Assembly (NCBI GenBank): GCA_964403565.1
Contig: CAYOFV010000004.1
Coordinates: forward strand, 1 to 54,678
DNA: 54,678 bases
Source: Thioglobus_B sp964403565
Lineage (GTDB): Bacteria > Pseudomonadota > Gammaproteobacteria > PS1 > Pseudothioglobaceae
Reading direction: 5' to 3'
Shown: positions 1 through 9,041 of the stretch, piece by piece
How positions within the stretch are numbered: the stretch's first letter is position 1
Layout of the letters: the number at the start of each line of letters is the position of its first letter
Translations under genes and position numbers: made by a program
Notes under the pieces: model-generated
Seen by the model: the letters and a program-made list of their open reading frames with translations, nothing else
Databases searched by the model: none
Told to the model about the DNA's origin: nothing

Positions 1-180
1 AAACCTATAGGCAATGCAAATCCTACAATTGGGATTTTGGATGAACTCGAAGCTCTTGAAGAATACAAAGTTGAAATGATGTGCGCTGATGAATGTGTTG
101 AAGAAGTTATTAAGGCAATGAAGTTTGCACACTCATACGAAGAAGTTGCCTATACGGTTTTTAAAATGGAGAATCTATGA
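1..180 (+). CDS. YqfO/NIF3-like small protein, C-terminal part
   Basis: Partial gene entering from the left edge; reading frame 1 is open from base 1 to the TGA at 178-180, giving 59 residues. The end contains KVEMMCADE followed by a helix and HSYEEVAYTVFKME. This is the pattern of the stand-alone CutA/NIF3-type YqfO proteins of about 100 residues, in which an H-P-Y-E-x-P-A-Y motif closes the domain. Here the usual proline after the histidine is serine and the later one is valine. The stop overlaps the ATG of the next gene (ATGA), so the two are probably translationally coupled. Function of the family is not established. Identification rests on motif memory, so it is moderate. Confidence 0.6.
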   Translation, partial: KPIGNANPTIGILDELEALEEYKVEMMCADECVEEVIKAMKFAHSYEEVAYTVFKMENL

Positions 181-1247
181 ATAGACCTTACGAACACGGA
201 TTTATGTTAAGCCTTCTAACACTTGCAATTGTTGGATTGATCTGGCTTTTCTCTCCATTTATACCTGCACTATTCTTCTCGTTATTAATTGCTATTGCCA
301 CATTTGGACAATATCAGAAAATTAGTAATAATTTTTCAAATTCAATATCTGCTCTAATAATGACATTATTAGTTACTTTTATACTAATTCTTCCACTTGG
401 ATATATCCTACTAGTAAGCGGTCTAGAAATATCTAACCTTATTCAAAACATTAATTCTAATTTTGACATTGGCAGCATTAGTCAATTAATCAGCTCCACA
501 ATATCAGGATTACCAATATCAGAAAATATACAAAACACCATTTATGCAAGTATCAATAATAATCTTGAGAGCTTGTTAACAAATGCAAAAGATTTCTCTG
601 TTGTTATACTAAAAAGCATAGTTTCACTATCTTCAAACTTTATTTTATTTGTAATAATTGTTATTTTTTCGCTATATTACTTTTATATAGATGGCAGAGA
701 AATTGTTAAAAAAATTAAAGATTTAACCCCGCTAGAAAATCATCTAGACAATATTATGTTTAATTCATTTGCCAACCTATCGATAACCTTGGTTGGAAGT
801 GTATTTATAGTTGCCATTCTTCAAGGTGTAGTATTTAGTATTGGTGTTATGTTGGTAGATTTACCAGTTCTATATTTTGGTATTGCTATGGCGCTTGCCA
901 GCTTTATTCCAGTATTAGGCGGGCTAATTATTTGGCTACCATTAAGTATATATTTATACGCCCAAGGTCAAAGTGTTGATGCCTTGATAATTGTAATATT
1001 TGGTGCATTTATAATTGGTACAATAATTGATCATTTTATCCGTCCAATTGTTATTAAAAAATGTTCAAGTAAAGCAGATAAATCTAGTGCACTTGATCAT
1101 ACACTAATAACAGTTTTATCAACCCTTGCAGGAATTATCCAATTTGGTGTATTAGGGTTATTTGTAGGTCCAATTATTGCTGCAATGGCAATTAGTATTT
1201 TTGATGTATATACCATCAAGTATAAAGACTCACTAGATAAATCTTGA
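177..1247 (+). CDS. AI-2E family transporter (PerM/YdiK type)
   Basis: A 356-residue integral membrane protein of the AI-2E exporter family (Pfam AI-2E_transport), whose members export small molecules or ions; substrate cannot be told from sequence. Two hydrophobic segments lie in the first 45 residues and another near 60-85. A polar stretch of about 60 residues follows, then a cluster of transmembrane helices from about 145 to the end, which is the family layout. The family-typical segment with PVLGGLIIWLP is at about 245-255. The length matches the family. The start overlaps the stop of the upstream YqfO-like gene by ATGA. A short inverted repeat with a T run follows the stop. Confidence 0.85.
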   Translation: MNRPYEHGFMLSLLTLAIVGLIWLFSPFIPALFFSLLIAIATFGQYQKISNNFSNSISALIMTLLVTFILILPLGYILLVSGLEISNLIQNINSNFDIGSISQLISSTISGLPISENIQNTIYASINNNLESLLTNAKDFSVVILKSIVSLSSNFILFVIIVIFSLYYFYIDGREIVKKIKDLTPLENHLDNIMFNSFANLSITLVGSVFIVAILQGVVFSIGVMLVDLPVLYFGIAMALASFIPVLGGLIIWLPLSIYLYAQGQSVDALIIVIFGAFIIGTIIDHFIRPIVIKKCSSKADKSSALDHTLITVLSTLAGIIQFGVLGLFVGPIIAAMAISIFDVYTIKYKDSLDKS

Positions 1248-1249
1248 CC

Positions 1250-1273
1250 AAAACAGTATAATACTGCTTTTTA
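1250..1273 (+). terminator. Possible intrinsic terminator after the AI-2E transporter gene
   Basis: An A run, then CAGTATAATACTG, then CTTTTT immediately downstream of the transporter stop. The repeat pairs as a short stem with A:T pairs extending it. The stem is weak. The same bases also contain TATAAT, so a promoter for the next gene (start 1293) is an alternative reading. Confidence 0.35.
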
Positions 1274-1292
1274 CATAAAACCTTATTGCGTT

Positions 1293-1760
1293 ATGCTAAA
1301 AAGACTTATTGAGTTTATTAAAAACAATCATCCAGAATCAAATATTGACGAATATCTAGATGCAAAATATATTAGCCTTAATAATGAGCAGCTTAAAAAA
1401 ATTGCCGATGCAATAAACAGTGGTGAAGTTGAAGACAAGGGTGCATCAAGCTGTAGTGCTAATCAGTTTATTTTTCACTTTGGCTCAACTATAATTCTAG
1501 TAAAACGTGATGAAACTGATTCAAACGCCGTGTATCAAGCCGAGCTTTCATGGGAAACAGACTTTTTATCAATCCGCTCTGTACGTGATAAAGCCAAAGG
1601 ATTTTATTTTATAAACTTTGAGTTTGATGACAATTACAACACCACTCTTAACGAAACTCAAAAGCTGATCAAAGATCAGATAAATAACGAAACTAAGAAT
1701 AAAAAGATTGTAGAAAAAGTAATGCCGGTATTAAAAGGCTTTATGCAGGCTATTTCTTAA
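1293..1760 (+). CDS. Hypothetical protein, 155 aa
   Basis: I do not recognise this protein. It starts at an ATG 45 bp after the transporter gene and is soluble, with no signal peptide or membrane segment. The first 45 residues look helical. The middle (about 50-115) is rich in beta-type residues and aromatic positions, including the motif SANQFIFHFGSTIILV. The C-terminus is a lysine- and glutamate-rich helix. Its stop codon overlaps the stop of the convergent ihfA gene within TTAA. Codon and base use resemble the neighbours, so it is likely a real gene rather than a shadow ORF. Confidence 0.6.
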   Translation: MLKRLIEFIKNNHPESNIDEYLDAKYISLNNEQLKKIADAINSGEVEDKGASSCSANQFIFHFGSTIILVKRDETDSNAVYQAELSWETDFLSIRSVRDKAKGFYFINFEFDDNYNTTLNETQKLIKDQINNETKNKKIVEKVMPVLKGFMQAIS

Positions 1761-2041
1761 GCACTTTCGGTAATACTTTTTAATTTTGGTCCAGCTTTAA
1801 AAGTAACAACTTTTCTTGCTGAAATTATAACCTCTTCGCCAGTTCTAGGATTTCTTCCTGGTCTTGCTGATTTTTCTCTAACAACAAAATTACCAAAGCC
1901 TGATAATTTCACATCATTGCCCTTTTTAAGAGTATCTTTAATTTGATCAAAAAACTCATTAACAATATCTAATGCTTGCGCATTATTGATATCCATATTT
2001 TTAACCAACTTATCAGCTATATCTTTTTTGGTAACTGACAT
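1757..2041 (-). CDS. ihfA: Integration host factor alpha subunit
   Basis: A 94-residue HU/IHF-family DNA-bending protein. The N-terminal helices (1-45) are followed by the family signature GFGNFVVREKSARPGRNPRTG at about 47-67, carrying the proline-tipped beta arm that inserts in the minor groove. The C-terminal helix includes KSI. IhfA pairs with IhfB to bend DNA in recombination, replication and sigma-54 type regulation. It is the last gene of the thrS-infC-rpmI-rplT-pheST-ihfA order, just as in Escherichia coli. This context, plus the EEVIISARKVVTF segment, favours IhfA over HU; a true HU gene (hupB) lies elsewhere in the window. It begins 1 bp after pheT. Confidence 0.92.
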   Translation of the reverse strand: MSVTKKDIADKLVKNMDINNAQALDIVNEFFDQIKDTLKKGNDVKLSGFGNFVVREKSARPGRNPRTGEEVIISARKVVTFKAGPKLKSITESA

Positions 2042-2042
2042 A

Positions 2043-4406
2043 TTATCGTAGAGTAGCCGAATGCTTATCTTTAACCGCAGTTAATACAGATTCAATATAA
2101 GAGTTAACCTGATCATCAGTTAATGTTGCGTCAAATGACTGATATGATAAATTAAGTGCAATAGACTTCTTGTCAGAGCCAATATTTTCACCCTCGTATA
2201 CGTCAAAAATACCAACATCTACTAAATGTTGCTGATTCATCTCTTTAATGGTATTAACCAAAGCGTCCGCCGGAGTTTCTTTATCAATAACTAAGGCAAT
2301 GTCTCTATCAGACTTTTGATATTGTGAAAATGCTTTATATTTTGCAATTGATCCATCTTGTAAGGCTGCAAGGTCTAATTCAAACAAGTAACACTTAGGT
2401 AATGACAAGGTTTTTTGCACTACTGGAGACAAGCTACCAACAACACCAATAACACTATCATTTACTAAAATTTGTGCACATTGTCCTTTTTGTAGAGCCG
2501 GATGCTCTGAAGCAACAAATGTATAAGACTTTCCACTTAAAGACAATAAAGACTCAACATCAGCCTTCATATCAAAAAAATCTAGCTCAGCAGGAGAGTT
2601 AGACCACTGATTATTATGTCTGTTTCCAGTTATAACACCAGCAATTTTCATATCTTGCTCATCAGCTTTAATACCATCAAAACATAAGCCTAATTCAAAG
2701 AATCTAGCGTTAGTGTGTCCACGTCTTTGATTTGATTCAACTGTTTGCAAAAGACCGGCAAAAAGAGTTGATCTCATAGTAGACATATCACTTGATATAG
2801 GATTTGCTAATGTTATTTTTTTAGCACTAGGGTCAACTAAGTTTTGATACTTTTCAGAAACAAAACTATAAGTTACAACCTCTTGATAGCCACGATTAAC
2901 TAAAGCTGAAGCAATGTCGTATTTATCAATATTTGCCTCTGATAATGAGTTAATATTTGTATCTAAAGAAAGTTTTTGTACTGGCAACTTATCATAACCA
3001 TACAATCTTGCTAATTCTTCAATAAGATCTGCCGGAATACGAATATCAAATCTAAAACTTGGAGGAATAATTGTCCACGAGTTATCGTCTTTATTTGTAA
3101 TTTCAAAATCAAGACCAATAAATTTTTCTTCAATCCAACTAGCATCTAATTCAAATCCTAGAACTTTTTGGATTTTCTCTTTGGTTATAGTAATTGGATT
3201 TATCTCAGGTAATGCTTGATTATCAATACACTCATTAATATTACTTGCTTCTCCGCCACAAATATCAAGGATTAATGCAGTTGCTCTATCCATTGCCATG
3301 TTGGTTATATCAAAGTCAACACCACGCTCAAAACGCAAAGAAGATTCAGTATGAAGACCATATTCGCGCGCCTTTCCAGCAATAGAAACTGGTTCAAAGA
3401 AAGCACTTTCTAACAAAATATCAGTTGATGAGTCTTGGGTAGAGCTACTCATACCACCCATAACACCAGCAATTGCCAAAGCCTGATTGTCATCTGCAAT
3501 TACAAGGGTGTTGTCTTTTAATGTTGCAGTTGTTTCGTTTAATAAATCAATTTTCTCGCCTGAATTTGCCATTCTAACTTCAATAGATCCACTGATCTTT
3601 GACAGATCAAATGCATGCATTGGCTGGCCTAATTCTAGCAATACATAGTTAGTAATATCAACAACTGGAGAATGCACAGCTTGACCAGAACGTATAAGCT
3701 TATCAGCCATCCATTTAGGGGTAGCAACTGTATTATCAATACCTTTTACTACTCTAGTAAGATATTTAGGGCAAGCTTTAGAATTATCTACCTTAGTAGC
3801 AATACTATTTTCAATTGATTCTTCAACTTCAAAACTAGGGATACTAATATCCATTGAATAATTACATGCTGCTTCTCTGGCAACACCCAAAATAGAAAAG
3901 CAATCACCTCTATTTGGAGTAATATCCAATTCAATAATATTATCATCAAGATTTAAATATTCACGAATATCTACACCTATTGGTGCATCAATATCTAACT
4001 CGGCAATACCATCGGATGAATCAGCCATACCAAGTTCAGACTCTGAACAAATCATACCAAATGACTCTACACCGCGAAGTTTAGCTTTTTTGATTTTAAA
4101 ATCACCTGGAAGTTTAGCACCTACTGTGGCAACTATAACTTTAAGATCTTTTCGAACATTTTTGGCGCCACAAATAATTTGCAGATTCTCACCAGTACCT
4201 ACATCTACCTGGCACAAGTTTAACTTATCTGCGTCTGGATGTTTTTCACACGCAATAACCTGACCAACAACCACATTGTTAAATGCTGGGGCAACAGCCT
4301 CAACACCATCAACTTCAAGACCTGCCATAGTAAGTTGATCTGCAAGCTCGTTATCACTTACATTCGGATTAACCCACTCTCTTAACCAAGATGATAATAC
4401 GTTCAT
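2043..4406 (-). CDS. pheT: Phenylalanyl-tRNA synthetase beta subunit
   Basis: A 787-residue beta chain of the (alpha-beta)2 PheRS, which attaches phenylalanine to tRNA-Phe. Domains in order: EMAP/tRNA-binding OB fold at about 40-150 (VVVGQVIACEKHPDADKL), the B3/B4 editing domain at about 210-390 (GQPMHAFDL, GVMGG), B5, the catalytic-like core, and the C-terminal ferredoxin-fold anticodon-binding domain from about 695. The length is normal for the family. It follows pheS by 9 bp on the same strand and is followed directly by ihfA. Confidence 0.97.
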   Translation of the reverse strand: MNVLSSWLREWVNPNVSDNELADQLTMAGLEVDGVEAVAPAFNNVVVGQVIACEKHPDADKLNLCQVDVGTGENLQIICGAKNVRKDLKVIVATVGAKLPGDFKIKKAKLRGVESFGMICSESELGMADSSDGIAELDIDAPIGVDIREYLNLDDNIIELDITPNRGDCFSILGVAREAACNYSMDISIPSFEVEESIENSIATKVDNSKACPKYLTRVVKGIDNTVATPKWMADKLIRSGQAVHSPVVDITNYVLLELGQPMHAFDLSKISGSIEVRMANSGEKIDLLNETTATLKDNTLVIADDNQALAIAGVMGGMSSSTQDSSTDILLESAFFEPVSIAGKAREYGLHTESSLRFERGVDFDITNMAMDRATALILDICGGEASNINECIDNQALPEINPITITKEKIQKVLGFELDASWIEEKFIGLDFEITNKDDNSWTIIPPSFRFDIRIPADLIEELARLYGYDKLPVQKLSLDTNINSLSEANIDKYDIASALVNRGYQEVVTYSFVSEKYQNLVDPSAKKITLANPISSDMSTMRSTLFAGLLQTVESNQRRGHTNARFFELGLCFDGIKADEQDMKIAGVITGNRHNNQWSNSPAELDFFDMKADVESLLSLSGKSYTFVASEHPALQKGQCAQILVNDSVIGVVGSLSPVVQKTLSLPKCYLFELDLAALQDGSIAKYKAFSQYQKSDRDIALVIDKETPADALVNTIKEMNQQHLVDVGIFDVYEGENIGSDKKSIALNLSYQSFDATLTDDQVNSYIESVLTAVKDKHSATLR

Positions 4407-4415
4407 ATTCTATAT

Positions 4416-5429
4416 TTAATTAAATTGCTTTAAGAAACGAATATCGTTCTCAAAGAAAAGCCTAAGGTCATTCACACCATATCTAAGCATGGCCAAACGC
4501 TCTACACCCATACCAAATGCAAGGCCGGTATATTCTTCACTATCAATATCTACAGCATTGAGTACATTAGGATGCACAACACCACATCCAAGCACTTCTA
4601 GCCAGCCAGTTTTTTTACAAACTCTACAACCATCACCGCCACAAATTACACATTCAATATCCGCTTCTGCAGATGGCTCAGTAAATGGAAAATATGAAGG
4701 TCTAAAACGCACTTTAAGATCTTCTTTTTCAAAATAAGCTCGTAGAAAATCAATTAATAAACCTTTAAGTTGGGCAAAATTTGCCTCCTTATCAACGATT
4801 AAGCCTTCAACCTGGTGAAACATTGGAGTATGGGTAACATCTGAATCGCAACGATATACACGACCAGGCGCTATAACTCTAACTGGCGGCTCTTGATTCT
4901 CCATAGTGCGGATTTGTACGGGCGAAGTATGCGTTCTAAGTACAGTATTCTCATCAAAGTAAAAAGTATCATGCATTGCACGTGCAGGATGATGCTCTGG
5001 AATATTAAGTGCACCAAAGTTATGAAAATCATCTTCAATTTCAGGGCCAGTTGCAACCTCAAAACCATTTTTTGCAAATAGTGACTGAATGCGATTTAAA
5101 GTAATAGTAACCGGATGCAGTCCACCCGTCTCAACATTACGACCTGGAAGAGTAACATCTACTTTCTCAGCCTCTAGGCGTTTTTCTAGCTCTATTGTTT
5201 CAAGTTGATTTTTTCTATCAGTTAATAAATTTTGTATCTCAACTTTAGCTTGGTTGATAGCCTCGCCCATCTTAGGACGCTCCTGAGCTGAAAGCTTACC
5301 AAGACCTTTAAGCAATGCTGTTAGTTCACCTTTTTTACCTAAAAAACTAACTCTAATATCGTCTAGCTCTTTTAGATTATTTGCCTTAGCTACTTGAGCT
5401 TTGGCTTTATTAAGAATAGTGTCTATCAT
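4416..5429 (-). CDS. pheS: Phenylalanyl-tRNA synthetase alpha subunit
   Basis: A 337-residue class II synthetase catalytic chain. An N-terminal coiled coil (about 1-85) binds tRNA. The catalytic core carries the HPARAMHDTFYF signature (147-158), motif 2 around RVYRCDSDVTHTPMFHQ (190-206), FTEPSAEADIE (249-259) and motif 3 with GMGVERLAML (306-315). An insertion after residue 259 has four cysteines (C260, C263, C268, C271), a zinc-ribbon-like loop that is absent from the E. coli enzyme but known in other bacterial PheS proteins. A hairpin with a T run separates it from rplT upstream. Confidence 0.97.
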   Translation of the reverse strand: MIDTILNKAKAQVAKANNLKELDDIRVSFLGKKGELTALLKGLGKLSAQERPKMGEAINQAKVEIQNLLTDRKNQLETIELEKRLEAEKVDVTLPGRNVETGGLHPVTITLNRIQSLFAKNGFEVATGPEIEDDFHNFGALNIPEHHPARAMHDTFYFDENTVLRTHTSPVQIRTMENQEPPVRVIAPGRVYRCDSDVTHTPMFHQVEGLIVDKEANFAQLKGLLIDFLRAYFEKEDLKVRFRPSYFPFTEPSAEADIECVICGGDGCRVCKKTGWLEVLGCGVVHPNVLNAVDIDSEEYTGLAFGMGVERLAMLRYGVNDLRLFFENDIRFLKQFN

Positions 5430-5446
5430 TTGAAATTTTTGAATAT

Positions 5447-5472
5447 AAAAAGGCCGCTTAACTGCGGCCTTT
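5447..5472 (-). terminator. Hairpin terminator or attenuator between rplT and pheS
   Basis: A perfect 9-bp inverted repeat with AAAGGCCGC and GCGGCCTTT around a 6-nt loop. On the minus strand the GC-rich stem is followed by T5. It sits 20 bp before the pheS ATG and 14 bp after the rplT stop. It can partly separate the ribosomal-protein genes from pheST. The space is too short for a pheM-like leader peptide, so classical attenuation by Phe codons is not supported. Confidence 0.75.
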
Positions 5473-5486
5473 AAATATAGATTTAT

Positions 5487-5849
5487 TTATGCTTTTGCTA
5501 ATGCCGCTTTTGCTTGATCTGCGATCTTAGCAAAACCTGCTTTATCATGAATTGCAATATCAGATAAAACCTTACGGTCAATCTCTACACCAGCTTTATT
5601 TAAGCCGTTAATCATTTGTGAATAGCTTAAACCATTATTACGCGCTTCAGCGTTAATACGCACAATCCATAAACGACGGAACTGACGACGTCTTTGACGA
5701 CGGTCACGATACGCATATTGACCGGCTTTAATTACTGCTTGTTTAGCAACGCGATATACTTTAGATCTTGCGCCGTAATAACCTTTAGCTTTCTTTAATA
5801 CTTTTTTGTGTTTAGCGTGCGCTTGCACACCTCTTGATACTCTTGCCAT
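5487..5849 (-). CDS. rplT: 50S ribosomal protein L20
   Basis: A 120-residue basic protein beginning MARVSRGVQAHAKHKK, the L20 hallmark. The long basic N-terminal helix (RRQRRRQFRRLW around 50-61) threads into 23S rRNA, and the C-terminal globular part is at about 62-117. L20 is essential for early 50S assembly and in E. coli represses the rpmI-rplT mRNA by binding upstream of rpmI; whether that holds here is not visible. It lies 14 bp after rpmI in the conserved infC-rpmI-rplT block. Confidence 0.98.
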   Translation of the reverse strand: MARVSRGVQAHAKHKKVLKKAKGYYGARSKVYRVAKQAVIKAGQYAYRDRRQRRRQFRRLWIVRINAEARNNGLSYSQMINGLNKAGVEIDRKVLSDIAIHDKAGFAKIADQAKAALAKA

Positions 5850-5863
5850 TTTTTATACTCCTA

Positions 5864-6061
5864 TTAACTATACGGTAACATCTTTTTAACCATTGGTACA
5901 TCTACCTTTTCAATGGTATCAGGTGCACGTAGGCCACGTTTTCTAGAAGTACTCTTCTTTGTCAAAATATGACGCAGGTGAGAGTGTTTACACTTATAAC
6001 CGCCTTTGGCAGTTTTCTTGAAGCGCTTTGCAGCACCTCTATTTGTTTTCAACTTCGGCAT
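5864..6061 (-). CDS. rpmI: 50S ribosomal protein L35
   Basis: A 65-residue basic protein starting MPKLKTNRGAAKRFKKTAKG, which is diagnostic for L35, and containing HSHLRHILTKKS. It is a 50S subunit protein. The length is standard. It lies between infC (47 bp upstream) and rplT with a good ribosome-binding site (AAGGAG) before the ATG. Confidence 0.97.
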   Translation of the reverse strand: MPKLKTNRGAAKRFKKTAKGGYKCKHSHLRHILTKKSTSRKRGLRAPDTIEKVDVPMVKKMLPYS

Positions 6062-6108
6062 AATTTACTCCTTGCCCTATCAGGCTTTATTATTTTCAGG
6101 CTCTTGCC

Positions 6109-6633
6109 TTACTTTTTCTTTGATTTGGGTGCCAGCATCATGCCTAGCTGACGACCCTCCATTTTTGCTTTCTGTTCTACATTAGCAAATTCTTCAGTAT
6201 CTTTTTCAATTCTATCAAGCATTTCCATACCTAGTTCACGATGCTGCATCTCACGACCACGAAACCAAATACTTACTTTTACCTTATCACCGTTTTCAAT
6301 AAATTTAACCAAATTTCTAAATTTAATTTGGTAATCACCCTCTTCAGTACCTGGACGATATTTAATAGTTTTAACGGTAGTTTTCTTTTGTTTCTTTTTA
6401 GCGTCACTTTTTTGCTTTTTCTGCTCGTAAAGAAACTTACCAAAATCCATTATTTTGCAAACCGGAGGTTTTGCATTTGGAGAAACTTCTACTAAATCTA
6501 AACCGGCATCTTCTGCCATCTCTCTCGCTTTGTTAGTATTAACAACACCAACTTGCTCACCATCAACACCAATTAATCTAACTTCAGGAACTCTAATGTA
6601 GCTATTAATTCGTGTTTTTACTTTATCTTTAAT
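6109..6633 (-). CDS. infC: Translation initiation factor IF-3, ATT start
   Basis: IF-3 prevents premature 50S joining and proofreads start-codon choice. Taking the first ATG gives only 136 residues and loses the N-terminal domain. The frame stays open upstream, encoding INSYIRVPEVRLIGVDGEQ, the conserved IF-3 N-terminus. The only suitable initiator is ATT at 6631-6633, eight bases after AGGAG, giving 174 residues, the normal length. ATT starts are the known autoregulatory device of infC in E. coli. The Shine-Dalgarno sequence overlaps the thrS stop region, and the start is 5 bp after thrS. The C-terminal domain contains TIKYRPGTEEGDYQIK and ends in a lysine-rich tail. Confidence 0.93.
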   Translation of the reverse strand: MKDKVKTRINSYIRVPEVRLIGVDGEQVGVVNTNKAREMAEDAGLDLVEVSPNAKPPVCKIMDFGKFLYEQKKQKSDAKKKQKKTTVKTIKYRPGTEEGDYQIKFRNLVKFIENGDKVKVSIWFRGREMQHRELGMEMLDRIEKDTEEFANVEQKAKMEGRQLGMMLAPKSKKK

Positions 6634-6638
6634 ATTAA

Positions 6639-8528
6639 TTACTCCTTAATTAATTTAACAAACTCTTCTATAGACATCGAACCAAGGTCCTCTCCACCAC
6701 GTCTACGTACAGAAATTTGATCATTTTCCATCTCTCTACCACCCGCAACCAAAATATATGGATAGCGTTGCATAGAGTGCTCGCGTATTTTAAAGCCTAT
6801 CTTCTCATTTCGCAAGTCTGAAATTACCCTAAGTCCTTGTTTTTTCAGTTTTTGCGTAACATTTTTAACATAATCTTCTTGTTTTTCAGAAATATTTAGC
6901 ATAACCGCTTGAATTGGAGCGAGCCAAGCAGGAAACGCACCTTCGTAATGCTCAATTAAAATTCCTACAAATCTTTCAAGCGATCCAACAATTGCGCGAT
7001 GCAACATAACAGGCGTTTGCTTTGATCCATCTTCAGCAATAAAACTAGCATCCAAACGTTCTGGCATAGAGAAATCCACTTGTAAAGTGCCACACTGCCA
7101 CTCACGATCTAGACAATCTTTTAAAACAAATTCAATCTTAGGTCCATAGAAAGCGCCCTCGCCTTCTTGCAACTCCCACTTAATGCCTTTTGCATCAAGC
7201 GCCTCTGCAAGTGCTGCCTCTGCCTTATCCCAAACCTCATCAGAACCTACGCGCTTTTCTGGACGAGTTGATAATTTAATATCAACATTTTCAAAACCAA
7301 AATGCTTATAAACATTAAAAGTTAAATCAATAAATTCAGCTACTTCAGACTGAACCTGATCAGAACTTACAAAAATATGACCATCATCTTGAACAAAGTT
7401 TCTAACCCGCATAATGCCGTGTAACGTACCTGAAGGCTCGTTACGATGGCAAGATCCAAACTCAGCTAAACGTAATGGAAGATCGCGATATGACTTCAAA
7501 CCCTGGTTGAAAATTTGAATATGTGCTGGGCAATTCATCGGTTTTACTGCATAGTCACGATTCTCACTATTGGTGGTAAACATTGCATCACCAAACTTAT
7601 CCCAGTGACCTGACTTCTCCCAAAGTGTTCTGTCAATTAGCTGTGGAGTATGAACTTCTTTATAATCATTATCACGAAAAACCAAGCGCATATACTGCTC
7701 AACAATTTGATATAAAGTCCAGCCTTTTTCATGCCAAAACACCATGCCTGGAGCCTCTTCTTGCATATGGAACAAATCTTGTGTTTTTCCAATCTTACGG
7801 TGATCGCGCTTCTCAGCTTCTTCCAATCTATGCAGATGTGTATCTAAATCGTCTTTAGTTGCCCAAGCGGTGCCATAAACACGTTGCAACATTTCATTAT
7901 TGCTATCACCGCGCCAGTATGCACCTGCAAGCTTCATAAGTTTAAAAGCTTTGAGTTTTGCAGTTGATGGCACATGTGGACCACGACAAAGATCAATAAA
8001 GTCACCTTGCTTGTAAAGTGATAAAGTCTCACCTTGTGGAATAGATTCAATAATTTCAGCTTTATAATGCTCGCCTTTGGCTTTAAAAAATTCTATAGCC
8101 TCATCTCGATCCATCTCAGATCTTTCAATCTTGAGATTTTGTTTAACCAGCTTAGCCATATTTTTTTCAATTTTTGCTAAATCAGTTTCAGCAAATCCAT
8201 CTTTGTAAGCAAAGTCGTAGTAAAAACCGTTATCAATAACTGGCCCAATTGTTACTTGCGCATCAGGATAAAGCATCTGTGTTGCTTGCGCTAAAAGGTG
8301 TGCAGTAGAATGACGAATAACCTCAAGACCTTCTTCATCTTTAGCTGTAACTATGGATACATTTGCATCATTTTCAATAATAAATAATGCGTCAACCAAC
8401 TCACCATTCACCTTGCCCGCTAATGTCGCCTTAGCAAGACCAGAACCTATAGACTTAGCAACATCAAATACAGTTAGTGCTGAGTCAAATGACTTTTCTG
8501 AACCATCAGGAAGAGTGATAATTGGCAT
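6639..8528 (-). CDS. thrS: Threonyl-tRNA synthetase
   Basis: A 629-residue class II synthetase that charges tRNA-Thr. An N-terminal TGS domain (1-60) is followed by the editing domain with HSTAHLLAQA at 73-82, and a second editing motif near 180 (DLCRGPHVPST). The catalytic core has zinc-site motifs MNCPAHI, the SCHRNEPSG motif 2 and MLHRAIVGSLERF motif 3. The C-terminal anticodon-binding domain covers about 530-629. It heads the translation operon, immediately before infC. The upstream leader (8529-8784) might carry a ThrRS operator as in E. coli, but I could not recognise one. Confidence 0.98.
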   Translation of the reverse strand: MPIITLPDGSEKSFDSALTVFDVAKSIGSGLAKATLAGKVNGELVDALFIIENDANVSIVTAKDEEGLEVIRHSTAHLLAQATQMLYPDAQVTIGPVIDNGFYYDFAYKDGFAETDLAKIEKNMAKLVKQNLKIERSEMDRDEAIEFFKAKGEHYKAEIIESIPQGETLSLYKQGDFIDLCRGPHVPSTAKLKAFKLMKLAGAYWRGDSNNEMLQRVYGTAWATKDDLDTHLHRLEEAEKRDHRKIGKTQDLFHMQEEAPGMVFWHEKGWTLYQIVEQYMRLVFRDNDYKEVHTPQLIDRTLWEKSGHWDKFGDAMFTTNSENRDYAVKPMNCPAHIQIFNQGLKSYRDLPLRLAEFGSCHRNEPSGTLHGIMRVRNFVQDDGHIFVSSDQVQSEVAEFIDLTFNVYKHFGFENVDIKLSTRPEKRVGSDEVWDKAEAALAEALDAKGIKWELQEGEGAFYGPKIEFVLKDCLDREWQCGTLQVDFSMPERLDASFIAEDGSKQTPVMLHRAIVGSLERFVGILIEHYEGAFPAWLAPIQAVMLNISEKQEDYVKNVTQKLKKQGLRVISDLRNEKIGFKIREHSMQRYPYILVAGGREMENDQISVRRRGGEDLGSMSIEEFVKLIKE

Positions 8529-8657
8529 TATTAAAACTTAAAAAATAAAAGGCTGTATTTTACCTTGATACGTAGCATTTTTGCGAGTGTTATCTAGCTG
8601 CAAAATCATTCATTTTAAAAATTTGCCAAATTTTTAAATTTTCCCTAAAAACCAAGT

Positions 8658-8684
8658 GAGGCAGGTAAGGCTTGCCTCTTTTTT
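8658..8684. terminator. Hairpin between the toxin gene and thrS
   Basis: Six-base arms GAGGCA and TGCCTC enclose a 9-nt loop, followed by T6 on the plus strand. On the minus strand, the direction in which the flanking genes run, the stem is followed by CTTGGTTTTT. It plausibly ends the toxin-antitoxin transcript before the thrS promoter. The remainder of 8529-8784 is AT-rich and shows no further gene that I can support. Confidence 0.5.
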
Positions 8685-8784
8685 AACGAAAAAACACCTT
8701 AAAACAGCACTAAATCAATGAAAAATCGACAATTAAAAGTTAAAAATTACCAAAAACCATCTCATTTACAAAATTCCTGAAATT

Positions 8785-9039
8785 TTATTGATACACTTGA
8801 GATCTGTGAGCAACTTTTAAAACAATAAACCCATCACTATCTTCACTTAACAATAATCTATAAGAGCCAACCCTAATGCGATGAGTAACTGGTGATAAGT
8901 TAATAACTAATTTTAGATTTTTACTAAGCAGCTCTTTATCTTGCTTAAGTAATTGTAGTTTTTCCTTTATTCTTGTTTGAGTTTTGGTGTCTAATTTATT
9001 AAACTGTTTGTTGGCTTTATTGGTAAATACAAAACGCAC
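8785..9039 (-). CDS. RelE/ParE-family toxin of a type II toxin-antitoxin pair
   Basis: An 84-residue basic protein beginning FVFTNKANKQFNKLD, then a lysine-rich helix, then HRIRVGSYRLLLSEDSDGFIVLKVAHRSQVYQ-like strands. That is the RelE/ParE fold: two helices and a beta-sheet with the conserved R-x-G-x-Y-R motif and a terminal H-R-x-x-V-Y. Such toxins cut ribosome-bound mRNA or poison gyrase; which applies is not decidable here. It starts at GTG two bases after the stop of the antitoxin gene and ends in the classical VAHR-x-x-VY, so it looks intact. Confidence 0.82.
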   Translation of the reverse strand: MRFVFTNKANKQFNKLDTKTQTRIKEKLQLLKQDKELLSKNLKLVINLSPVTHRIRVGSYRLLLSEDSDGFIVLKVAHRSQVYQ

Positions 9040-9041
9040 TA

